From: DASUPK01 sp963736305
Lineage (GTDB): Bacteria > Actinomycetota > Thermoleophilia > Solirubrobacterales > 70-9
Assembly: GCA_963736305.1 (NCBI GenBank)
Contig: CAVTOD010000005.1
Span: 1 to 64,000, forward strand
Reading direction: 5' to 3'
DNA length: 64,000 nt
Shown here: positions 57,450 through 64,000 of the stretch, one piece after another
Layout of the letters: each line of letters opens with the position of its first letter
Numbering within the stretch: the stretch's first letter is position 1
Position numbers and translations under genes: made by a program
Notes under the pieces: model-generated
Database searches by the model: none
Seen by the model: only the letters and a program-made list of their open reading frames with translations
Told to the model about the DNA's origin: nothing

Positions 57450-59000
57450 ATGGGTAGCGACCACGACATCGACCGACCAGACGAACCGAACCGTGAGCAG
57501 CCGGAGGGCGAAAGCCGCAGCTGGGCCGTAGAGGTCCTGCGCTCCGACCTGCGCGGCCGCCCGCGGCCCGAGCCTCCGGAACCCGAGCGGCAGGAGGGCA
57601 AGATCCCGCAGACGCGGATCGGACGCTCGACGAAGCTCGGCACCGCGATCGGGGGCCAGGCCACGCGCTACGCCGGGACGGCGGCCGCCAATGTCGTCCG
57701 CTCCGACGAAAAGGCCCAGGAGCGAATCGAGACGCGGCACATCCAGACGGCGCTCAAGATGGCGTCGACGCTGGGCGAGATGAAGGGCGCCGCGATGAAG
57801 ATCGGCCAGATGGCCTCCTTCGTCGACGTCGACTTCCTGCCGCCGGAGTACCGCGAGATCTACCAGAAGCAGCTGGCGAAGCTGCGCACCCACGCCCCCG
57901 CGATGCCGTGGGAGAAGGTGCGCACGGTGCTCGAGGAGGAATACGACGAGCGGCCGGAGAGCGTCTTCGCGTCGATCGAGGAAGAGGCCTTCGCCGCCGC
58001 CTCGATCGGCCAGGTTCACCGCGCGACGCTCCACGACGGCTCCAAGGTCGCCGTCAAGATCCAGTACCCCGGTGTGGCGGACGCCCTCGAGTCCGACGTC
58101 GCCAACATGGGCATCCTGCTGCGCCTGGCCCGGGCGCTCGCCCCCGGCCTCGACGCGAAGGCCGTCGCCTCAGAGCTGCGGGAGCGCGTCCTGGAGGAGC
58201 TCGACTACGAGTTCGAGGCCCAGAACCAGCGGACGTTCGCTCGCGCCTACGAGGATCACCCCTTCATCTTCGTTCCCAGGGTCCACTCGCGGCTCTCGCG
58301 CCGGCGAGTACTGGTCACCGACTACGTCGAGGGGCGCCGCTTCGACGAGGTCAAGGAGCTCGAGCAGGACGAGCGCGACATCTTCGGCGAGATCGTCTTC
58401 CGCTTCTGCTTCGGATCGATCTACCACCTGCAGCACTTCAACGCCGACACCCATCCGGGCAACTACCTGCTGATGGAGGACGGGCGGGTCGCCTTCCTCG
58501 ACTTCGGGATGACCAAGCGGCTGACGACCCAGCAGATCCAGCTCGAGCAACGGGCGATGGACGCCGCCGGGCGCGACGATCCGGAGGGGCTGCGCGAGGC
58601 GCTTCACGATCTCGGCTTCGTCGCGGACACCAGCCGCGTCGACGCCGAGCGCCTGATGGAGCACGTGAAGATGGTCGGCGGCTGGTACATGGAGGACGCG
58701 GAGGTCCAGATCACGCCGCGGCTGGTGATGAAGATGATCGAGGTCACCTCCGATCCGCGCTCGGACTTCTTCGACCTGGTGCGGAAGGAGAGCCTCCCCG
58801 CCGACGAGCTGATGGGCCGCCGCATGGAAACGGGGCTGCTCGCCGTGCTCGCCCAGCTGCGCGCCACCGCCAACTGGCACCGCATCATGCGCGAGTGGGT
58901 CTACGCGGATCCGCCCTCGACCGTGCTCGGCGAGGCGGAGTGGCGCTACTTCGAGCGCCGGGGCACCACCCAGACCCCGGGGCTGTCGAGCCGGGTCTAG
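57450..59000 (+). CDS. ABC1/AarF/UbiB-family atypical kinase
   Basis: Product of 516 aa. Signature KxGQ motif in MKIGQMASF; Ala-rich nucleotide loop AFAAASIGQVHRATL; VAVKIQYPGV with the catalytic Lys; ELDYEFEAQNQRTFARAY; and HFNADTHPGNYLLMEDGRVAFLDFGMTKRL with catalytic and metal-binding residues. UbiB-like proteins use ATP to handle lipids such as quinones. The N-terminus (1-45) is disordered. It overlaps the GDPD gene by four bases at the 3' end and shares a 50-base promoter gap with rplY. Confidence 0.93.
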   Translation: MGSDHDIDRPDEPNREQPEGESRSWAVEVLRSDLRGRPRPEPPEPERQEGKIPQTRIGRSTKLGTAIGGQATRYAGTAAANVVRSDEKAQERIETRHIQTALKMASTLGEMKGAAMKIGQMASFVDVDFLPPEYREIYQKQLAKLRTHAPAMPWEKVRTVLEEEYDERPESVFASIEEEAFAAASIGQVHRATLHDGSKVAVKIQYPGVADALESDVANMGILLRLARALAPGLDAKAVASELRERVLEELDYEFEAQNQRTFARAYEDHPFIFVPRVHSRLSRRRVLVTDYVEGRRFDEVKELEQDERDIFGEIVFRFCFGSIYHLQHFNADTHPGNYLLMEDGRVAFLDFGMTKRLTTQQIQLEQRAMDAAGRDDPEGLREALHDLGFVADTSRVDAERLMEHVKMVGGWYMEDAEVQITPRLVMKMIEVTSDPRSDFFDLVRKESLPADELMGRRMETGLLAVLAQLRATANWHRIMREWVYADPPSTVLGEAEWRYFERRGTTQTPGLSSRV

Positions 59001-59755
59001 ACGAACAGCCGCGGATCGTTCGAGCAGATCCCGTCCACACCCATCGCGAGGAGCTCTCGCATTCGGCCGGCGTCATCGACCGTCCAGGCAATCAGCTCGA
59101 GGCCAAGCTCGTGGGCGACGTCGACGGCCTTCGGGGTGATGATCGGGTGGTAGACCCAGACGGCATCCACCTGAAGATCCGGCCCCTGCTTGGCGAGGAG
59201 GCTCGGATAGCGGCGCCGAAGCGCGGATAGCCCGGCTCGCAGCGCCGGCTTGGCCCACCCGTACTGGGTCCAGTCGCGCTTCGTCTTGGGATAGGTCCAG
59301 CCCAGGCGCATGTCGGGCTCGAGCTGGCGCAGCTTGAGCAGGCTGCTGATCTCCTGGGTGGAGACCATGGCGCGGTCGAGCAGGCCACGGCCCGCCAGGG
59401 CGCCGGCGAGCTCCGCCTCCCCTCCCGCCAGCTTCAGGTCGCAGTCGATCTCGACCTGGTCGAGCGGCGGCTCGAGAAACAGGTCGAGGGCCTCGGTCAG
59501 GTCCATCGGCCGCCGCCTGAGCGCCTCGTCGAAGTCGTGGGCGACGATCAGCCGGCCCTCCTGCTCGCGAAGGACGTCCAGCTCGATCATGTCGACGCCC
59601 TGGTCCACCGCAACGTCGAAGCTCTCGGGTGTGTTGCCCGCGATGATCGCGTCAGCGCCCTTGTGGCCGATCCGCCGGTACGCGGGGACCGCGTCAGTCT
59701 CGGGCGCGTCGTTCTCGGGCGCGTCTTTCTGTCCCACTTTGGGCTTGGCCGCCAT
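58997..59755 (-). CDS. Glycerophosphodiester phosphodiesterase
   Basis: Hydrolyses glycerophosphodiesters to glycerol-3-phosphate. Product of 252 aa from ATG 59755. YRRIGHKGADAIIAGNTPESFD is the GDPD start (the usual HRG here HKG), followed by GVDMIELDVLREQEGRLIVAHDFD with metal ligands E, D and the second His, and later IAWTVDD and GICSNDPRLFV. No signal peptide, so cytoplasmic. It is convergent with the UbiB-like gene, overlapping by four bases, and may act on membrane lipid turnover products. Confidence 0.9.
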   Translation of the reverse strand: MAAKPKVGQKDAPENDAPETDAVPAYRRIGHKGADAIIAGNTPESFDVAVDQGVDMIELDVLREQEGRLIVAHDFDEALRRRPMDLTEALDLFLEPPLDQVEIDCDLKLAGGEAELAGALAGRGLLDRAMVSTQEISSLLKLRQLEPDMRLGWTYPKTKRDWTQYGWAKPALRAGLSALRRRYPSLLAKQGPDLQVDAVWVYHPIITPKAVDVAHELGLELIAWTVDDAGRMRELLAMGVDGICSNDPRLFV

Positions 59756-59800
59756 GGCGCAGGACACTAGTCGGTTGATCCGGATGATTGACTGCCCCCG

Positions 59801-60211
59801 ATGAGGTACACATGGATTCGCCGAATGGCGGTCGCGGCGGCATGTGCCGGCCTGATCTCGGGGTGCGGCGGAGGTGGTGGCGACGGCCAGCAGACGGCCA
59901 GGGACGCCGCCCAGGACTACGTCAACGCGCGCAACCACGGCGACGCCGCCAAGGTCTGCGAGCTCTACAGCGACCAGCTGATCAGGGCGCTCCGGACCTC
60001 GAACTGCGTCGACTTCGTCAAGGAGCAGACTTCCGGAACGGCGACGGATCTGACGCTCGTGAAAGTCACCGAGCACGGCGATCAGGCCACCGCCACGATC
60101 CAGGCGCGCCTTGGGGGCGACGTCGCGAACGCGATCGCGCCAATCGAGCTGAAGCTCACCCGCGAGGGCGACGAGTGGCGCATCGCGGGCCTGGGCGGCC
60201 CCGGCGGCTAG
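59801..60211 (+). CDS. Secreted lipoprotein, NTF2-like
   Basis: Product of 136 aa. Signal peptide with lipobox LISGC (about 18-22), followed by a Gly-rich spacer and a domain beginning ARDAAQDYVNARNHGDAAKVCELYSDQLI. That helix-rich start, the Cys pair (VCELY and NCVDF), and the beta-rich end (ELKLTREGDEWRIAGLGG) match small actinobacterial DUF4878/NTF2-like lipoproteins. Unknown role. It is convergent with prs, overlapping its stop by four bases, and shares the divergent gap with GDPD. Confidence 0.75.
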   Translation: MRYTWIRRMAVAAACAGLISGCGGGGGDGQQTARDAAQDYVNARNHGDAAKVCELYSDQLIRALRTSNCVDFVKEQTSGTATDLTLVKVTEHGDQATATIQARLGGDVANAIAPIELKLTREGDEWRIAGLGGPGG

Positions 60212-61236
60212 AAGAGCTGATTCTCGCCCGCGAAGATCTCGGACACCGAGTCGTCGGTGAAGATCCGGCGCATCGAGTCGGCGAGGGTCTGAGCGGCTGA
60301 GATCACGGTGATGTTGTCCGGAGCGCCCGGTCGCTGGGGCATCGTGTCGGTGACGACGATCCGCTCGATGTGGGAGCTCTCCGGAGCGAGCCGCTCGTAG
60401 GCCGGGCCCGAGAAGACGCCGTGGGTGGCGACGGCGAGGACGCGCCTGGCGCCCTCGTCGAGCACGGTCTGGGCGGCCGCTGTGAGCGTTCCCGCGGTGT
60501 CGATCATGTCGTCGACCAGGACGGCGGTCTTGCCCTTCACCTCGCCGACCACATAGCCGATCTCGGCCACCTGCTGAGCGGGGCGCTCCTTCTCCATGAC
60601 GGCCCAGTGCGTGCCGATCTTGCGGGCGAAGTTGCGGGCCGTCTTCACGCGGCCGGCGTCCGGGGAGACGATCACCAGCTCCTCGTCGAAGCCCATGTCG
60701 GCGACGTACTGCGCGAGCATCGGCATCGCGGTCATGTGATCCAGGGGGACGTGGAAGAAGCCCTGGACCTGGCCGGCGTGGAGGTCCATGGTGAGCACGC
60801 GGTCGACGCCGACGCCCTCGAGGCACTTGGCCACGATCCGCGCCGAGATCGGCTCGCGGGGGGCCGACTTCTTGTCCTGGCGGGCGTAGCCGTACCAGGG
60901 CATGACGGCGATGATCCGGTGGGCGGAGGCGCCCTGGGCCGCGTCGATCATCGCCAGCAGCTCCATGAGCGCGTCGTTCGGGGTCATCCCCTCCACCTCG
61001 TTGGCGGCGGTGGACTGGACGATGAAGACGTCGGCGCCGCGGATCGACTCCTCGTAGCGGCAATAGACCTCACCGTTGGAGAACGTCTTCAGGGTGACGT
61101 CACCGAGGTCAACGGCGAGGTGGCGCGCGATGTTGGAGGCGAGGCCTCCGGATGCGCGGCCGCCGAAGACCATCAGGCGCTTGCGGTAGTCCTGAACGAT
61201 CTCCGACACCGGCTGAGGCTGCTCGATGGTGCTCAC
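60208..61236 (-). CDS. prs: Ribose-phosphate pyrophosphokinase
   Basis: Makes PRPP from ribose-5-phosphate and ATP. Product of 342 aa from GTG 61236. Motifs: RHLAVDLGDVTLKTFSNGEVYCRYEES, MPWYGYARQDKKSAPREPISARIVAKCLE, VDRVLTMDLHAGQVQGFF, VVSPDAGRV-like VIVSPDAGRVKTARNFA, and the PRPP loop AVLVDDMIDTAGTLTAAA. The GTG start is the last base group of the glmU stop (GTGA overlap), the classical glmU-prs coupling. About 30 residues at the C-terminus are divergent. Confidence 0.95.
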   Translation of the reverse strand: MSTIEQPQPVSEIVQDYRKRLMVFGGRASGGLASNIARHLAVDLGDVTLKTFSNGEVYCRYEESIRGADVFIVQSTAANEVEGMTPNDALMELLAMIDAAQGASAHRIIAVMPWYGYARQDKKSAPREPISARIVAKCLEGVGVDRVLTMDLHAGQVQGFFHVPLDHMTAMPMLAQYVADMGFDEELVIVSPDAGRVKTARNFARKIGTHWAVMEKERPAQQVAEIGYVVGEVKGKTAVLVDDMIDTAGTLTAAAQTVLDEGARRVLAVATHGVFSGPAYERLAPESSHIERIVVTDTMPQRPGAPDNITVISAAQTLADSMRRIFTDDSVSEIFAGENQLF

Positions 61237-62633
61237 GAGTCTTCTCCCTCGCTCGATTCCTTGTCCTTCTTCGCCGTGTAGCCCTCGACGTTCTTCTGCT
61301 CTGGCCTCGAGATTCCCAGCGCCCCGGGCGGAATGTCGTCCGTGATCACCGAACCGGCCCCAGTGTATGCGTCGTCGCCGACTTCTACGGGAGCGACGAA
61401 TGTCGTGTCAACCCCGGTGTAAACGTTCTTCCCGATCTTGGTGCGGTGTTTGTTCCGGCCGTCGTAGTTCGCGGTGACGGTGGTGGCCCCGAGGTTCGTC
61501 CCCTCCCCCACCTCGGCATCGCCGACGTAGGAGAGATGGGGCACCTTGGCGCCGGGACCGATCTGGGAGTTCTTGATCTCGACGAAGGTGCCGGCCTTGG
61601 CCCCCTCCCCGATCCGGGCGTCCGGTCGCAGGTAGGTGAAGGGCCCGACCTTCGCCTCGTCGCCGACCTCGCAGCCGGTCAGATAGGAGTGGATGACGGT
61701 GGCGCGCTCTCCGACGCGGGAATCGATCAGCGTGGCCATCGGCCCGACCGTGCTCCCGGAGCCGATCTCGGTGCTGCCGCGCAGGGAGGTGCCGGGCAGG
61801 ATGGTCGTGTCGGGCTCGATCCGGACGTCGGCGTCGATCCAGGTGGCGCCGGGATCCTCGATCGTCACGCCGGCGCGCATGTGGGCGAGGTTGATCCGGC
61901 GGCGCGCCTCGGTCACGACCCGCGCGAGGTCCGCCCGGTCGTTGACTCCGAGGTTCACGGCGGGGTCTCCGACCAGATGGGCGACCACCTTGCCGCCGGC
62001 CTTGCGGATCAGCGGCAGGACGTCCGGGAGGTAGTACTCGCCCTGGGCGTTGTCGTTGCTCAGGCCCTCGAGCGCGTCGGCGAGTGCCTTCCCCGCGAAG
62101 GCGTAGGTGCCGGCGTTGACCTCGTTGACCTGGAGCTCCTCGGGGGACGCGTCCCCGGGCTTCTTGGCCTCGACGATCTTCTGGACGTCGCCGTCCACCG
62201 TGCGGATCACCCGCCCGAAGGTGCCGGGGTCCTCGAGCTCGGTGGTCATCATGGTCGCCGCCGCGCCGGCGCCTTCGTGGGCGGCGAGCAGGCCGCTGAT
62301 CTCCTCGGCGCTCAGCAGCGGGGTGTCGCCGGAGAGCACCAGGATGGTGTCCGCATCTCCAACCACGTCGGCGGCCGCGCGCAGGGCGCCGCCGGTGCCG
62401 TCCGCCTGCGGCTGCACGATCGTCTCGGTGCCGTCGGGCAGGACGGCGGAAAGATCGCGGTCGGGCGAGACGATCACGCAGATCCGGCTCGCCCCCGCCT
62501 CACGGGCGGCGAGGATGGGCCAGGCGATCATCGCTCGCCCGCAGACCTCGTGCAGGACCTTGGGCACGGCCGAGCGCATCCGCGTGCCCTGCCCTGCGGC
62601 CATGATCAGGGCCGTGGTGGCGGGGGGATTCAC
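61233..62633 (-). CDS. glmU: Bifunctional UDP-GlcNAc pyrophosphorylase/glucosamine-1-phosphate acetyltransferase
   Basis: Makes UDP-GlcNAc for peptidoglycan in two steps. Product of 466 aa from GTG 62633. Uridylyltransferase start LIMAAGQGTRMRSAVPKVLHEVCGRAMI, then VLSGDTPLLSAEEI and VNEVNAGTYAF; left-handed beta-helix hexapeptide repeats from about residue 250, with YLRPDARIGEGAKAGTFVEIKNSQIG and ATTVTANYDGRNKHRTKIG near the active site. The acidic tail (about 450-466) is extra. It precedes prs with a four-base overlap. Confidence 0.96.
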   Translation of the reverse strand: MNPPATTALIMAAGQGTRMRSAVPKVLHEVCGRAMIAWPILAAREAGASRICVIVSPDRDLSAVLPDGTETIVQPQADGTGGALRAAADVVGDADTILVLSGDTPLLSAEEISGLLAAHEGAGAAATMMTTELEDPGTFGRVIRTVDGDVQKIVEAKKPGDASPEELQVNEVNAGTYAFAGKALADALEGLSNDNAQGEYYLPDVLPLIRKAGGKVVAHLVGDPAVNLGVNDRADLARVVTEARRRINLAHMRAGVTIEDPGATWIDADVRIEPDTTILPGTSLRGSTEIGSGSTVGPMATLIDSRVGERATVIHSYLTGCEVGDEAKVGPFTYLRPDARIGEGAKAGTFVEIKNSQIGPGAKVPHLSYVGDAEVGEGTNLGATTVTANYDGRNKHRTKIGKNVYTGVDTTFVAPVEVGDDAYTGAGSVITDDIPPGALGISRPEQKNVEGYTAKKDKESSEGEDS

Positions 62634-62697
62634 AGCGGAATCGTAGTTGCAGGGGGGCCACCCGCATGGTCGCGGCCGACCGGGTGCAACGAAACGG

Positions 62698-63228
62698 CTA
62701 GTCGCCGCCGCGGAGCGGCGCGCGGCGCTCCACCAGCTTCACCCGGCCGCTGGCCACGTCGTAGACCAGCCCGGTGACCGAGAGCGAGGCGGGAACCTCG
62801 GGGTTGCCCGCCAGAGCCTCGATGTCGACCCGGATCCCCTCGTGGGGATCTGAAGGCGCCATGGAATCGAGCTGATCCGGCAAGACCTCGAAGTAGGCGG
62901 CGAGGGCGTCCGCATGCTTGTCGGTCAGGCCACCGACTCCGCACTCGGTGTGCGGCATGAGGACGAGCTCGAAGGACGACGCCTCGCCGCCGCGGGTCTC
63001 CGCGACGAGGCCGAGCATCGCCAGGTTCTGGAGGAACGCGGAGGTGACGCGGCCGCCGGCGTTGCGGATCACCATCGCATCGCCCAGCTCCAGTCCGAGA
63101 GCTGCCACGGGGTCGATCCGGTGGTCCATGCAGGTGAGGACGACGAGGTTGCGCCGCGGCAGCGAGGGAAGGCCGTCCTGATGGCGCTCCGCGTAGGTCC
63201 GGTTTCGATCGAGGAGGTCGTCCAGCAT
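62698..63228 (-). CDS. Beta-class carbonic anhydrase
   Basis: Interconverts CO2 and bicarbonate. Product of 176 aa from ATG 63228. Zinc ligands are Cys in VVLTCMDHRIDP (with the Asp-Arg dyad) and His-Cys in MPHTECGVGG; RNAGGRVT follows. This short form with CxDxR is the actinobacterial type. Two bases separate it from the upstream DJ-1 gene, so they are probably in one transcript, perhaps coupling carbonyl stress and bicarbonate supply (inference). Confidence 0.93.
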   Translation of the reverse strand: MLDDLLDRNRTYAERHQDGLPSLPRRNLVVLTCMDHRIDPVAALGLELGDAMVIRNAGGRVTSAFLQNLAMLGLVAETRGGEASSFELVLMPHTECGVGGLTDKHADALAAYFEVLPDQLDSMAPSDPHEGIRVDIEALAGNPEVPASLSVTGLVYDVASGRVKLVERRAPLRGGD

Positions 63229-63230
63229 GA

Positions 63231-63884
63231 TCAGCTCGCTTGCTCTACCCCCGCTTCCCGCGCTTCGAACACCGACCTGACCAGTTCGACGATCTCGGGC
63301 GGCGCCTTCTCCGGCGAGCCGGCGTCCACAGGCGGCTCCGGGTCGTACTCGATGCCAAGCTGGACCGCCTGGGCGACCTGGTCGCCATTGATCGTCTTGA
63401 CGAGGTGGAGGGCCATGTCGATTCCCGAGGAGACGCCGGCGGCGGTGATGATCTTGCCATGCTCGACGACGCGATCGGGGACGGGTCTTGCCCCGAGCTC
63501 GGCGAGCTGGTCGCGGGCGAGCCAGTGGGTCGTCGCCGGGGCACCGTCGAGCAGGCCCGCAGCCGCGAGCAGCAGAGAGCCGGTGCAGACCGACGTGGTC
63601 CAGGTGCTGTTCTCGTGCACGCCCCTGATCCACTCGTGCAGCGGCTCGTGCTCGAGCAGCATGCGGTTGCCGAAGCCACCGGGCACCACCACGATGTCCG
63701 GGCCCCTCACCTCGTCCAGCGATGCGTCGGCCACCAGTGAGAGCGTGTCCGACTCGTTGCGGATCGGCCCCGCCTCCTCGGCGACGAAGATGGATTCGTT
63801 GCCGGGAACGGAGTTGAACACGTCGTGCGGCCCGGTGATGTCGAGGGCCGTGAAGCGGTCGTAGAGCAGGTAGGCGATCTGCAT
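63231..63884 (-). CDS. DJ-1/PfpI family protein
   Basis: Product of 217 aa. The nucleophile elbow WTTSVCTGSLLLAAAGLL holds the reactive Cys (about 98). ALDITGPHDVFNSVPG near the N-terminus, VVVPGGFGNRM, and GKIITAAGVSSGIDMALHLV near the end match the GATase1-like (isonitrile hydratase/GlxA N-terminal) subgroup. Probable role in glyoxal or isonitrile handling. An AraC-type regulator tail lies just upstream on the same strand, a common arrangement for this family. Confidence 0.9.
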   Translation of the reverse strand: MQIAYLLYDRFTALDITGPHDVFNSVPGNESIFVAEEAGPIRNESDTLSLVADASLDEVRGPDIVVVPGGFGNRMLLEHEPLHEWIRGVHENSTWTTSVCTGSLLLAAAGLLDGAPATTHWLARDQLAELGARPVPDRVVEHGKIITAAGVSSGIDMALHLVKTINGDQVAQAVQLGIEYDPEPPVDAGSPEKAPPEIVELVRSVFEAREAGVEQAS

Positions 63885-63938
63885 GCGGCTCCTTTGGCTA
63901 TTTGGCGAATTGAGAGTGCTGGGCGAGGGTTGCGACGC

Positions 63939-64000
63939 TCACCTGAGCGCCTGCTCGTATCGCTGGAACCTGGCCCGGTAGGCGGCGGGCGGCACGCCGA
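63939..64000 (-). CDS. AraC-family regulator, C-terminal end only
   Basis: The last 19 residues (GVPPAAYRARFQRYEQALR) end at TGA 63939-63941 and read as the final helix of an AraC/XylS HTH domain (G-x-x-P-x-x-Y-R-x-R-F). The rest lies beyond the window edge. It is probably a GlxA-like regulator of the DJ-1 gene, inferred from position only. Confidence 0.72.
   Translation of the reverse strand, partial: GVPPAAYRARFQRYEQALR

Noticed and set aside
1..64000. CRISPR array or prophage
   Set aside because: No regularly spaced repeats, no Cas genes and no phage structural genes anywhere in the window.

Overview
The window reads as chromosome of a high-GC Gram-positive bacterium. The gene order glmU-prs, then rplY-pth and mfd-(PpiC-type foldase)-mazG-eno-(FtsB/DivIC), with ECF sigma, VapBC, two class III cyclases, CsrA and many lipoproteins, points to Actinomycetota. 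CsrA, DUF5661, the hydrolase-cyclase fusion and the codon use suggest Thermoleophilia (Solirubrobacterales-like); that rank is inference, since no 16S or other marker is present.

Layout. 1-1709 is the 3' part of recQ. 1.8-10.6 kb is an accessory block of visibly lower GC: a tRNA-like remnant, an McrA-like HNH nuclease, a frameshifted 1-Cys peroxiredoxin (probably native), a serine recombinase without its catalytic domain, a group of small lipoproteins and membrane proteins sharing a promoter motif, a complete IS481-type insertion sequence with target duplication, and a broken tRNA-His remnant. 10.6-26.5 kb holds a multiply frameshifted typA, an alpha/beta-hydrolase-cyclase, VapBC, a PgaC-like glycosyltransferase, a DEAD-box helicase, two tandem zinc-ribbon proteins, an epimerase/TPP-enzyme/ATP-grasp cluster (two of the three damaged), a membrane cyclase and tRNA-Leu(UAA). 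26.9-38.9 kb has an ECF sigma fused to an anti-sigma-like tail, an R2-like oxidase, small metabolic enzymes, a catalytically dead rhomboid, YbdK, class I FBP aldolase, a nuclease and csrA. 38.5-47.8 kb is a run of four paralogous, translationally coupled GT-C-like membrane proteins. 48-64 kb is a conserved housekeeping block (FtsB, enolase, MazG, PpiC foldase, Mfd, Pth, L25, Prs, GlmU) with lipid-related genes, ending in carbonic anhydrase, DJ-1 and the tail of an AraC regulator.

Two features cut across regions. First, several conserved genes carry one- or two-base indels, mostly in short homopolymers or dinucleotide repeats (typA three times, the epimerase, the ATP-grasp gene, the peroxiredoxin N-terminus), and others (vapC, pth, mazG, the hydrolase-cyclase) lack a standard start codon in frame. 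Base-calling error is at least as likely as decay. Second, a palindromic element occurs both next to ybdK and in frame inside mazG. The best candidates for an undescribed system are the four-gene GT-C-like array and the small lipoprotein/membrane gene set with shared promoters.
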